Positions 45,000 to 55,460 of a stretch of DNA of 64,000 nt are shown here, piece after piece (the stretch's first letter is position 1; each line of letters begins with the position of its first letter). Origin of the DNA: Prorocentrum cordatum (taxonomy: Eukaryota > Sar > Dinophyceae > Prorocentrales > Prorocentraceae); contig CAUYUJ010016160.1 in assembly GCA_963575745.1 (NCBI GenBank), positions 502,678 through 566,677 on the forward strand. The letters are read 5' to 3'. Made by a program: the position numbers and the translations under genes. The notes below the pieces were generated by a model, which made no database searches, was not told the origin of the DNA, and saw nothing but the letters and a program-made list of their open reading frames with translations.

Positions 45000-45515
45000 T
45001 TGCAGTTTTGTTGAAATTTCAACAACACTGCAACAAAACTGCAACTAATCGTTTGCAGTTTTGTTGAATTTTTAACAAAACTGAAACAAAACCGAAACAA
45101 AACCGAAACAAAACTGCAACACATTGTTGCAGTTGTGTTGCATTTTTGTTGCAGTTTTGTTTCGGTTTCGTTGCAGTTTTGTTGCAGTTTTGTTGTAGTT
45201 TTGTTGCAGTTTTGTTTCGGCTTTAACTCTCTGGTGCGGAATAGTTAAAAAACCAATGGTTTTACCAACGTTTCATTACAGCCCCACAAAACTGCAACAA
45301 AACTGCAACGAAACTGCAACGAAACTACAACGAAACCGAAACAAAACCGAAACAAAACTGCAACAAAACTACAACACTGTGTTGCAGTTTTGTTTCGGTT
45401 TTGTTTCGGTTTTGTTTCGGTTTTGTTTCGGTTTTGTTGAAAATTCAACAAAACTGCAAATCACTAGTTGCAGTTTTGTTGCAGTTTTGTTGAAAATTCA
45501 ACAAAACTGCAACAC
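45000..45515. repeat. 11-bp GTTTTGTTGCA / GTTTTGTTTCG array with inversions
   Basis: Two blocks, each with units in one orientation followed by the reverse complement (TGCAACAAAAC), so each folds back. Same unit family as 34756-35050 and 55540-55655. Confidence 0.9.
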
Positions 45516-45733
45516 ACAATTGGCAATGCTTGGTGTCTTGCACATCATCATCACCTCATACACTCACAGAACATGAGCTTATGTTGCACAACATTTGCGG
45601 TATAATATATATTATGCGTGTGCGCTTTGACGCTCACGTGCTTCGACTGATGCCGTATCAGCTCGATAAGTTGTGCAGTGCGCTTGCTTGAAGCTCACCT
45701 TTACGTGTCTCTGCTGTGGCGCGGCGTAGCGCC

Positions 45734-48700
45734 ATGCCTCCAAAAAAGAAGTCTGCGGCTGACATGGCCGCCAACGTGGAGGACTGGAGGGAACGCGTAC
45801 AGAGGGCCATGGCGTCCACGGATGTCAAACAGGAGCCCACGGATGAGGAGGTGGATGATGAGGACCAGTTGTCTTTTCTTTTGCAAGTATTGTCTCAAGA
45901 TGTTTGCTTCGTTGCCAGCGTGATCGTGTCAGTGTTGTTTGACGTAAAGACATGTTATTGTGGTATGATCCACCAAGCTGCCCTTCTTCATCCGCCCCTC
46001 ATTCCCCTTTCGCTCGGCTGATCGGTGTCTCAGGACGAAGATGGCTATGGCGTGGCGAAGAAGCCAGCTGGTGCTCTTCGACGCCCTGCTGCAACAGCCC
46101 CTCGTGCGGGCGAGACCGTGACGAAGAAGCCCGCGACGATCAGGATGGCCCTGAAGAGGCCCGCTGCTGGCGCGAGCGCTGGCGACGAGGAGGAGGAACC
46201 TTCAGTTTATCTTTTCAGCATACCTTGACATAGTGCGTTGATGCGGTGCGCGTTCACGAATGGTGGGAGGAGTTGCAAGAGGCCAGGTGTTGGCAGGGGG
46301 CAGAAGAGATCTGGTCCTACAGATATTCACTGGAGGCAACCCTTGAATGTATCCAGGAGGCACCCTTAAAGATATCACTGGAGGCAACCCTGAAGGGCAC
46401 CACTTAAAGTTATCCTGGAGCTATTCCCCTAAAGATATCATGGAGATATTCCTCCCCCTCTCCTCCTCCTGCACTGGATGTATCATCCTTTCCTCCCTTC
46501 CTCATCCTGCCATCCCCATCTGGCCGAGGACATGGACCCCGACGAGGCCGAGAAGCTGCGCAGGAAGAAGGTGAGGTTCTTCAATATGCATCAGCAGGAC
46601 ATCGACAAGACGCTGCTGGAGCAGCTGGAGAAGATCAAGCAGGGCCCTGGCAAACGGTGGGGGGAGGGTGGCAGACGCGCACGACGTAAATTTAGATTCA
46701 CATGTGAGGTGGAGGAGTGATGGCAATACATTATAAACAGGTAGCCGACGTGAGGAGGAGGTTGAGGAGGAGGAGGAGGAGGAGGAGGAGGCGGAGGACG
46801 TGCAGGATGACGTGTCGATGCGTGTCGTTGTAATTCATGATTTGCTTGCCGCATTGTGCCTTTGGGTTTGGCAGGATGAGGGAGCAGCGCTTCATCGCGG
46901 AGGCGGTGCAAGTGCTGCCTGACGGCACGCTCCCCCTCAACACGGAAGGCGACTACTTTCAGGACCATCCGCTTTGCACATTGCATGGGGGAGGAAAGGA
47001 GTAGGATGAGGATGATGAGGAGGGAGGAGGAGGGGGTGGAGAAGGATGTGGAGGAGAAGGATGGAGGAGGCACCATTTACCTCTGATCACCTGGCCTTTC
47101 TTTCAGTTCTCTGGTTCCACATGTGTGCAGCGACGGCTGTAAGATACTAACGCCCTAAAGGTACCCCATCTGAGTTTTCGACTTGAAGGTATCCCCTAAA
47201 GCCCTAAAGGCCCCCATGTGAGATTTCAACATGAAGGTATGTCCTAAATGTGTCCCTCTGAGATTTCAACTTGAAGGTATCACCGATGCTGTTAGGCGTG
47301 CGTGGGCACCTGCATTGCCTCATGTGTGCAGCTGCAGGACTTGCACTCCAAGTTCGAGGAGAACCGCGGCGAGAAGGCGAAGCTGAGCATCCCCACGGGC
47401 CAGTTCATGGCGATGTACTACGCCAACAGCAGGGAGGCCTTTGAATTGGGCGAGAGCAAGGGGGAGTTCTACAGGACGTACGAGAACGGCGTCGAGCACT
47501 GCGTTTCGAGCAGCAGCAATACGTCGCAGATTCACGGCAGCAGGCGCCACGGGAAGGGTTGTTGTAGCTTGAAGCATTGAAAGGGGCAGGGGATATGGGA
47601 GGGAGACGTGGGTGGGAGTGAAAAGAACCGTTTTGCAATGGCACGCTGACGTTTCTGGTGTATGTATAGGCTTCTTGCGTGTGTATTGCTTTAGGTTGCG
47701 GCGGGGGGCTGGCGGGCGGCGCTTCCTCCACCCTCCCAGTTCTCCTTATCAGGTATCACCGTCCGAGTTCCCCTCATGCTTGGTTTGCGTATCAGGTATA
47801 CGTTTGTGTATTCTATAACATACTATATTGTTGTACCTGTATACCTGGGTCCCCCCCCCGTTGTGGCCAGGCACTCCCTGAACGTCAAGGGCGGCAAGAA
47901 GGTCACGAAGACCCAGGCGGAGTTGGCCAAGCAGGCCATCAAGATGTTCACGTGGGACATCCCTGCCATGAGCGGCGGCAGCTCCAGCGGCGCCGCGCAG
48001 GGCTTCCCGTGCCAGACGGAGCGATTTGCTTTCTTGTTTTCCACGTTCTCTATAGCGTTACTGCATGCGCTCGCCACGCAGTGCTTGACATGTGGGCAGC
48101 AGGGTGAGAATGAGGAGGGAGAGAGGGAGGAGTTGAAAGGAGGAGGGGACGAACATTAGGAGGACGATGAGGAGGAGAAAGGGGAGGGGCAAGAGGAAGC
48201 AGCATTATGTGAACAGTGGCAAATCTTAGGAGTTCACCGCGGCTGTCAACGAGGCGGAGTGCGCTGCTGGCCTCCTCCTGAACGACACGCACAAGGTGCA
48301 GGCGGACTGCGAGAACTGCGACATCAAGACGCCCGACAACATCGACGATCTCATCATGAACGTACAGCAGGAGGGACGGGGGGAGGACGATGAGCTAACA
48401 GCGAGATGTGTATGGGGGATTGTGTCGCATGGGGAAGATTGCCCTTCGCGAACAGTTACCTGCCTTGTTTGATGGTGATAAGTAGGAGGAGGGTTCTGGG
48501 AAGGTGGATCAGTATGGTGGAGGAGAGCATGACGAGGAGGAGGCGAGGATGAGGAGGATTGGGTGGCGCGTAGTGGAGGCCCAGACGGAGCTGGCCAACA
48601 TCGGCAGGTTCGGCAAGGACGCTGGCCGCAAGAAGGTCTCGCAGCTGGAGGCGATCCACCACCTTTCCCCTCCTCCACATCTTTCCCGCACTCTCATATC

Positions 48701-49161
48701 ATTCCTGAGTGTCTCTCCTCCTCCTCCTCATCATCTGTATGCGCGGACATTAGCACAGAAGACCTGGAGGCCATCAAGCGTGTACATAATGACATGATGG
48801 AAGACTTGAAGAGGGTTCGGTCTGAGATCCTCACTCCTCCTCGTTCTCGCCCTCACTCCTGTATCGTCCTCGTCCTCGTCCTCCTCCTCACCTTCATCAC
48901 TCCCAGTCTCATGATTTCTCATCCCTGCTCGTAGATGGAACCCATCATCATCAGCGACGCTGTTGGCTTCGAGGTCAATCGTTATTGTGACCAGACTTGT
49001 CATCGGTGCAAGAGGAAGGCCCATTCCTCATCCGTTCCTCCTCCGCCTGGCCCCAGGCGAAGCAGATCTTCGACAAGCACGCGGATGAGATGCGCAGCCT
49101 CTGGAAGGAGGTGACCCACCTCCAGATGTTGGTGAAGGCCAAGCAGAACAGGTCGAGGTAG
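45734..49161 (+). CDS. Gene B: eleven-exon gene, unknown function, probably nuclear
   Basis: ATG 45734 starts a basic then acidic N-terminus (MPPKKKSAADMAANVEDW, EPTDEEVDDEDQ). Inferred exons: 45734-45886, 46034-46204 (Lys/Ala/Pro/Arg-rich), 46529-46656, 46875-46962, 47332-47477 (or to about 47502), 47871-48021, 48230-48361, 48579 to about 48650, about 48759-48814, 48935-48973, 49057-49161 (TAG). Most joins keep phase with AG acceptors such as GTGTCTCAG/GAC, GTTTGGCAG/G and GTGGCCAG/G. Exons 3-11 encode charged, heptad-like helices (TLLEQLEKIKQG, MRSLWKEVTHLQMLVKAK), suggesting a coiled coil. The basic patches suggest a nuclear protein. Exon 4 seems to use AG/GA rather than GT. Exon ends 6 and 8 are unsure. 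No known family recognised. Confidence 0.6.
47635..47745 (+). repeat. Dispersed repeat in gene B intron, copy 1
   Basis: TGTGTATTGCTTTAGGTTGC and GGGCGGCGCTTCCTCCACCC recur at 49670-49812 as TGTGTGTTGCTTTAGGTTGC and GGGCGGCGCCTCCTCCACCC. Confidence 0.65.
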
Positions 49162-49309
49162 AGCGAGCTTACCGTTGGCTACCTACCTTGGACGACTACC
49201 TACCATGGTGGCTACTTACCATGGACTACTACCTACCATGGGCTGCCACGGGCAATGCACTCGGGGATTGGGGCGGAGTGAGAATGAGGAGATAGTAGCA
49301 GGGAGGAGG

Positions 49310-49436
49310 TAGTCTTAGGGAGGAGGGGCGGAGATAGTAGTAGGGAGGAGGAGGAGGAGGAGGAGGCAGTCGTAGTATCAGTAGTAGCAGTAGTCGTAGT
49401 AGTAGTAGTTGTAGTAGTAGTAGTAGTAGCAGCAGC

Positions 49437-49474
<38 letters not shown>

Positions 49475-49600
49475 GGGGGAGTAGTAATAGTAGTAGTAGT
49501 AGCAGTAGTAGTAGTAGTAGTAGGGGGGAGGAGGAGGATGAGGAGGAGGGGGAGGCAGTAGTAGCAGTAGTAGTAGGGAGGAGAATGAGGATCAGGCAGA
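49310..49600. repeat. AGT / GGA imperfect trinucleotide array
   Basis: GTA/GTC/GCA triplets mixed with GGA blocks just downstream of gene B. Confidence 0.9.
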
Positions 49601-49669
49601 GGAGGAAGAGGAATGAGTGAGGTAGGAGGCATTGTATACTGCGCGCGCGTGCGTGCGATGCAGCATCCA

Positions 49670-49812
49670 TTGGCGCAGCGTGTATGCATTGGTTCCTTCC
49701 ATGTGTGTTGCTTTAGGTTGCCGCCGATCCCTTCCTTCCGAGAGTTATGTCTGGGCAGTGGAAAAGTGTGATTTTCGCCAGTGGGCGGCGCCTCCTCCAC
49801 CCTCCGAGTTCT
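49670..49812 (+). repeat. Dispersed repeat, copy 2
   Basis: Partner of 47635-47745, with a longer centre. Confidence 0.6.
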
Positions 49813-50163
49813 TAGAATTCCTTAGGGGAGATGTCCGTGCAGTTACCCTCTCGCTCACTCCATCTCCCCATCTGCCTCTGAGGTACATGTGAAATCATGC
49901 CCCGCGGTATGCGAAAACGTAGTGTAGATACGAAGGTAGCCACACTGAGGCAGCACATATTCGGAATGCATATGAGGTAACTCTGAGGCAGCCCTGAAGG
50001 TATGCCCTACGGTGTGCGATGGAAGGGTGTATACATCTGACGTTACTCCGAGGCTCCTCTGAAAACATGTTTGTTTGATTTGTTTCGGACGTGCGTTTAA
50101 CGTGGAATGGGGGCTGGAGAGGGGAGGCACACGCAGTGGAGGAGAGGGAAGAGGGAGGGGAGG

Positions 50164-50286
50164 TACAACGCGAGCTCCTACACCATGGAGCTGGCGGAGA
50201 GAGATCGCTGGGTTTCCAGCGGCGCAGCTTCTGTATTGGATGAAAAGCTGCGGCGTCGCCTGCGCAGCTTGGAAATGTCGGGGCAA
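50164..50286 (+). CDS. Possible isolated exon
   Basis: The frame reads YNASSYTMELAERDRW, then VLDEKLRRRLRSLEMSGQ, amphipathic and natural in composition after a GGGGAGGT purine run. No clear acceptor or donor, and no partner exon found. Confidence 0.25.
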
Positions 50287-50339
50287 AGTGGGGGCGTGGG
50301 GGGGATGAGGAGGAGGATGAGGATACGGTGTGCTATGAA

Positions 50340-50815
50340 AGATGAGGCATGTATGAAAGACAAGGTATGCTCTAGACTCAAGCCAAGAAGGAGGAGGTAC
50401 CCTCTAATATATGATAAGGAGGCGGATGTACCCTTTTACGAGAAATTGGAAAAGGAGGAGGATGTACCATCTAAGATATGGGTGCTCTGATAAGATAAGG
50501 ATGGTGAGACGAGGTACGACAAGGAGGATGACCCTCGAAGATAAGTGTACTATGGCAGGATGCGGAGGGTGAGGTACCCTCTAAGATAGGGCACGCTCTG
50601 AAAGATAATGCGATGCACGCTCTGAAAAATAAGATGCCCTCTTTAGTAAGGTATGCTCTGAAAGATAAGAGTTGTCCAGTGTGCAGACACACGTAAAGAC
50701 CAGGTATGCTCTGGAATATCAGGTATGCGTTGAAACGCCAGGCGTGCTCTGGAAGACAAGGGGTGCTCTGGAAGGTAAGGCACTATCTGAACGATAAGGT
50801 GATGTAGTTCCGCTC
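50340..50815 (+). repeat. Degenerate GGTATGCTCTGAAAGATAAG repeat
   Basis: About 15 worn units of 20-35 bases (GGTATGCTCTGGAA, GGTACCCTCTAAGATA) preceding gene D. Confidence 0.75.
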
Positions 50816-51022
50816 GCGCGAATGCCAGGCGCGCTCTCACTCCTTCCCGCGCACGGTGCACAAGCAACCATTGTCTGACACATCTGGCGATGCGGTTCCG
50901 CTGGCGCGAATGTCTGGCGACCCAAAGGCAACTCTCAATCTTATCCGCGGGCGGCTTGGCTTTGCGACATTCCGTAGCCGTTTCGACCCAAATCTGTTGT
51001 TTGTGGCTTCCGCCAGCACCCA

Positions 51023-51040
51023 CACGCTGCTTTCATACAG
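51023..51040 (+). promoter_or_regulatory. Candidate 3' splice site (trans-splice acceptor) for gene D
   Basis: CACGCTGCTTTCATACAG lies 17 bases before the chosen ATG at 51058. Dinoflagellate mRNAs usually receive a spliced leader at such an AG. Cis-splicing to an unseen upstream exon is the alternative. Confidence 0.35.
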
Positions 51041-51057
51041 CGGAGGCCGCTGCCTCC

Positions 51058-51639
51058 ATGAAAGGCGGGCGCAAAGGCCCACCACCCACCAAACCACCCC
51101 AACCCAACCCGAAGGCCCAAATTTATCCTCGATTTCCAATGGGGGGGGGGGGTCGGGGAACCCTTAAAAAAACGCATGGAACCCGTGCCCCTCCCCCAAC
51201 CCGAAATTCGGGCAAAATTCGGTCTTTCGGGTTGGGTTGGGGTGGTCTGGTAGGTAGCCAAAGGCGGCGCGCGCAAAGGAGGTGCTCGCCGACTTGCTCT
51301 GGCTGCTGCTTCCCATGCGTTTGGCAGTGCAAGCGGCGCTGGGCCCAGCTGCCTGGCGAAGGAGTTGCTGAGCTTGTGGTGCTGGGGGGCGATGTCGCCC
51401 CAGACGCTGCAAAAACTTGCGTCGGCGGCCCAGCGCGACATCGAGAGTGCCCAGAAGCAGACGCTGGAGTTCGTCAAGCAGCAGGTGCAAGAGTACGTGC
51501 CTCTAGAGCTCCGTGGTTCCATTCATGTAGATGGGGGGCCGCATGCTAATCTCAACCCATACCCCCACCCACCGCCCACCCACCCACCACCCCCACCCCA
51601 CCCCCACACCACCCTTCCCCCCTCAACATTGGTGATGGT

Positions 51640-51687
<48 letters not shown>

Positions 51688-53347
51688 GGGTTGGTGGGTG
51701 GTGGGTGGGGGTATGGGGTAGGGTTCGCATGCGACCCCCCTAACAGATTCTGCGGCGTGTGGTTTACCTCAACTTGAGAAGCTGTCGAGAATTGGCTCGA
51801 ACGGCACCCACGCTAACAATTGCAATCGCGACTTGATGCAGCTCATTCAAGGGTATAAGTTCTCGAAACCAACAGTGGAACAATTCCCGATGGCAGTCAG
51901 CCCAGGAAAAGAGATGCTTGTTCAGAAGCCACAATGCTTTCTGTGGCCACACGAAATCTTTTCCGCATTGTATGATAAGTATCCAGAGATGTTTGCCTCT
52001 AGCGTGTGTTCCGACAGAGCTAGCATCCAAGGTTTTTGGGAGGATATGGACAGGTCGGGGCACCCAGGGCTGCACAACCACCCCATGAGGGGAGTGCCTG
52101 GTTGGGACTCGTTGTTCGTACCGCTGTCCTTGCACGGTGATGCGGTTCCAGTAAGCGGCTGTGGCAAACCATGGGCAAAATCGTATACGATATTCTCGTG
52201 GAGCAGCTTGCTCGGGCACGGCTCTACGTTGGAGTGCAATTTTATGATATATGCTGTGTTCGCGTCCATGTTCCCGAAAGCATCCAAACTTGCATTCTGG
52301 AGGCGTTTGATGAAGTCATGGCTCGCTTTGTTCGAGGGTGTTTGGCCCGCGGGTTCAGCGAGACCAGGGCAACCGTTAGCTGGAGGATACAGAGGGTGCT
52401 TGTGGATGTTGAAAGGTGACTTGAAATATTGGGCTGATGACTTAGGGCTTCCTTCTCACTCGTCTGATGTCCCGTGCGCTCTCTGCCCAGCAAACGCGTC
52501 TACCCTTCCATGGTGGGAGCTGTCCGAGACAGCGCGGTGGATCGGCCATCTCCATTCGACTGCTTCTTTTGAGGCGAGGTTTCCCGATCGACACCCCATT
52601 TTTACGTTTGTGACTCATTTTGCAATGTCCGTTGACGTCATGCATGTGAAACATATGGGTACAGATCAGTATTTCGCAGGAAGTGTTATGTATTTGCTCA
52701 CTCACGACGTCATGCCTGGTAGGCCAGAGCAAAACATGAAACTGTTGCGCGCCGAGATTCTGCACGAGTACAGAAATGGGAATTACGGCACGACATATTC
52801 AGACATGCGGATTTCAATGTTCAAAAAGAAAAAGAAAGAGCCAATTCGCCTAAGAGGCAAAGCGCAAGAAATAAAATGCTTCATTCCTGTATTGCAAAAG
52901 CTTTGGGACAAACATTCTGACCACTCACATGTTAAGCATCAAGCTATCGCTGCTGGCCTGGAGCTTTCCGCCAACATAGATCGCGTTCTAGATCGGAACA
53001 AAAACGTAAATGTATTGCAGGGGGGTGATGCAGATGTATACAGCCAAGCTATTTGGGATTATCTGGTTGTTCAGAATGTGTGCGCTGCCCACTATGAGTC
53101 TCATACCCACAAGCTGTTCGATATCACTGTGAAAAGCCACTATTTAGCACACAGTGCCATCCAGGCACAATGGCAAAACCCACGTACTGGGTGGTGCTAC
53201 GCTGGCGAGGATATGATGGCAAAGAGTAAAAGGTTGTTGGCTTCTTGTGTCGTTGGGAACACGCCCTACACAGTAGGGGGGAAGTGTGCTGAAAAGTATT
53301 TAGCGGGATTGCATTTCATGGCAACGCCTTCGTCGGAATGGATATAA
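51058..53347 (+). CDS. Gene D: member of a large uncharacterised dinoflagellate protein family
   Basis: Exons 51058-51076, 51258-51512 and 51747-53347 (TAA) join in frame into about 624 residues. Residues 1-20 are Lys/Gly/Arg-rich, followed by LLSLWCWGAMSPQTLQKLAS, then SRIGSNGTHANNCNRDLMQL, LHGDAVPVSG (about 221), SYTIFSWSSLLG, CALCPAN (about 335) and DVMHVKHMGTDQYFAGS (about 388), ending AEKYLAGLHFM. I remember this series from very many dinoflagellate gene models; function is unknown. The D-x2-H-x2-H motif and copy number hint at a transposon origin, but that is inference. No internal stops occur over 1.6 kb and the C-terminus matches the remembered end, so the copy looks intact. Intron 1 has a GC donor (AAAG/GCCC) and intron 2 probably GT at 51513. 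Both introns are foldback elements. Confidence 0.8.
51088..51257. mobile_element. TIR element, ACCACCCCAACCC family, copy 2, forming intron 1 of gene D
   Basis: Termini as in 26392-26549: left TIR 51088-51114, right TIR 51225-51251 then AGGTAG. Body shared with copy 1 (CCTCGATTTCCA, G-tract, CCCAACCCGAAATTCGGG). Flanking sequences AAAGGCGGGCGCAAAG (51061-51076) and AAAGGCGGCGCGCGCAAAG (51260-51278) form an imperfect direct repeat. The inferred intron is 51077-51257, ending GGTAG. Confidence 0.75.
51527..51744. mobile_element. Foldback element with 47-nt poly-G, within intron 2 of gene D
   Basis: GTAGATGGGGGGCCGCATGC and CCATACCCCCACCCACC at the left are the imperfect inverse of the right end (GGTGGGTGGGGGTATGG, GCATGCGACCCCCCTAAC). 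A G run of about 47 lies at 51640-51686. The element ends directly at the acceptor AG 51745-51746. Confidence 0.7.
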
Positions 53348-53372
53348 TTTTCCGTGGGACGTACGTTTACGG

Positions 53373-53997
53373 GTGTTCCCCCTTTGTCATAACAATATTC
53401 ATCATCACTATCATCATCATCATCACCGTCCTCCTCCTCACCCCCCTCCTCCGCTTAAGATACCCGTGCGTTCTTGCATTCCGAGCCATCTGCTGGAAGG
53501 TAATCTGAAAGGATACCATATTCCTCTTAGAGGCACCCGCTCTGAACCATGGGGCTGCGGCCACAAATGGGGCGCCCAAGGGTCTTGCATCCTATGGGGG
53601 CCTCGCCTGACAGGTGCCCCCGCCCTCCCCCCTCCCTCGGACAGGGCTGTGCCGAGGGGCCGATCTCGCCGCCCGCGCAGCGTTTTGGCGTGAGCCCCCC
53701 GCAGAGCTAACCTGTGGTAGACACGGCGGGAAGGAGTGAAGGGAGGGGGGGAGGGAAGCGTCGTGGCCGCGGCCGGATGCGTCTCGAAATTCTGGTGGAT
53801 GGGCCCCGCGAGGCCGATCTCTGCAGGAACCCTGCAGGGTTCCAAGAAACAGAGGAGACGAGAGGGAGGAGGAGGGAGAGGACAGAGGAGGGTAGGAGGG
53901 AAGACGGGGGAAGGGAAGACAGGAGACGGAAGGGGACGCAACTTGTAAATACCAGCATTCATCCGCAGCCATTTGGGCCAAAGCGCGGCTCGGAGAG
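53373..53997. other. Intergenic between genes D and C
   Basis: ATC/TCC repeats at 53395-53450, then GC-rich unique sequence open in several frames on both strands. No supported exon. Confidence 0.35.
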
Positions 53998-54393
53998 ATG
54001 CCCCCTTTTGAAGGTGCTCCCATGCAGCCCGTGCCCAAGCCGAAGGTAGTTTTCCCGCCCGTGCGCGCGACCGCGCCTCTGCTCGTGATCAAGCCGAAGG
54101 TGGTGCCCCAGCCTCTGCTCGTGATCAAGCTCAGGCCCAAGGCCTCTGCCCGTCCCGCGGCCAAGCCCAAGGCGAAGAAGCGGCCGAAGGTAGCCAAGCC
54201 CGAGGCCGAGCCCAAGCCGAAGAAGATGCCGAAGGTCAGACCCGAGGACGCCCCGAGGCCCGAGCCCGAGTCGGTCCACACGGTCCTCAACGCTGTGGCT
54301 GAGGCGGAGGGGGACACCAGCAGCGGCACCGCAGGCTCCAGCAGCAGCGGCGCCGCCGCTGCAGCACCAACCCCCTGGGGGCACTTTCTCTAG
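53998..54393 (+). CDS. Gene C: Lys/Pro/Ala-rich basic protein, unknown
   Basis: ATG 53998 to TAG 54393, 131 residues. After MPPFEGAPMQPVPKPKVVFP come repeated PLLVIKPK / PLLVIKLRPK segments, a KPKAKKRPKVAKPEAEPKPKK basic stretch resembling a nuclear localisation or linker-histone-like tail, then a Ser/Gly/Ala-rich end. The frame is sustained through low-complexity but non-triplet-repeat sequence with strong third-position G/C, as in genes A and B. A consensus-like donor CAG/GTAAAGT sits at 54420-54426, 30 bases past the stop, so the true transcript may differ and continue to the exons near 55.1 kb. Possible role in DNA binding is only composition-based. Confidence 0.45.
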   Translation: MPPFEGAPMQPVPKPKVVFPPVRATAPLLVIKPKVVPQPLLVIKLRPKASARPAAKPKAKKRPKVAKPEAEPKPKKMPKVRPEDAPRPEPESVHTVLNAVAEAEGDTSSGTAGSSSSGAAAAAPTPWGHFL

Positions 54394-54679
54394 GCACTTC
54401 TTCTCAGGCACTGGAGTGTGCAGGTAAAGTGGCAATCATCATCGCCATCATCGTCAGTTCTATCCTTCAAGGTATCCCCAGAGTACCCCGACATAGCTCA
54501 CAAAGGGTATCTGCAGCACTGATATCATTGTATATACCCCCAAAGCACCCGAAAGGTATCCAGATATTGGCCCCTGAAGATACCTATGAGTGCATAGACT
54601 TACAAATACACATAAAGAGCTCTCTGAAGGTATATATAGATATGATTCGTCTTAAAATGTGGCAACAGTTACACGGGTC

Positions 54680-54970
54680 GACAGAGGGGAAGGGGGAGGA
54701 CAGAGGAGGGGAAGAGGGGGGGGGCAGAGGAGGGGGAGGGGGGAGAAGGAGGAAGGAGGAGAGAGACACGGGGGGAACGGGGGGGGGACGGGACTCCTCC
54801 CCCTCTTCTGGAGAGGGCAAAGAAAAAGAGGGAGGAGGAGGGAGGGCAGTACAAAGAGACGGGACTCCTCCTCCCTCCCTCCCTCCTCTCCTCCCCCCCT
54901 CCTTCTCCTCCTCTCTCCTCCTCCTCCTCCTCCTCCTCCTCCTCCTCCTCCTCCTCCTCCTCCTCCTGGG
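54680..54970. repeat. GGA/GGGGA and TCC arrays
   Basis: Purine-rich 54690-54850, TCC-rich 54865-54966: opposite strand bias in adjacent blocks. Confidence 0.85.
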
Positions 54971-55050
54971 CAGGGAAAAGGAAGAGACGGCTTTCCCCCT
55001 TCCCTCCCCCGCCCTCCACCCCCCCCACCTTCGCGCTCCCCCCGCCCCAG

Positions 55051-55203
55051 CACCTCCCGCACGGCACGTATTACAAGGCTTACGCCATTCCGCCGACCCT
55101 CTGTCCTTAGGCGTTCCTTTCTTTTGTTGTGCGGACGCGCGCGCGCGAGGACGACGTCGACGTCGAGAAGCCGCGCGAGGGCATGACTCTGGACGAGACG
55201 CCG
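55051..55203 (+). CDS. Candidate downstream exons of gene C
   Basis: After CCCGCCCCAG the frame HLPHGTYYKAYAIPPTLC (55051-55107) is protein-like. A second frame at about 55138-55203 reads REDDVDVEKPREGMTLDETP. Both follow gene C on the same strand. The junctions are not resolved. Confidence 0.3.
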
Positions 55204-55394
55204 ATAAGGGGGGAGGGCGCCTATGCCCTCCCCCCGTTCCCCGCCGCCACTAGGACGGCCCCCTGCTGGCGAGCACATACGCAACACACGAACCCACACA
55301 CGCCCGCTCCGCTCCGCCCCACACGCACGCGCGCGCGCCCCCTCCCCCCCCAGTCCCCCCTCCCCCACCTCCCTCCCTCCCTAGCCTTCTCCTC

Positions 55395-55455
55395 GTGTAT
55401 ATATACATCTATATATATATATGTATATATATGTGTGTGCGTGTGTGTGTGTGAT
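55395..55455. repeat. TA and TG microsatellite
   Basis: TATATA then GTGTGT repeats, immediately left of the TIR element. Confidence 0.9.
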
Positions 55456-55460
55456 AACAT

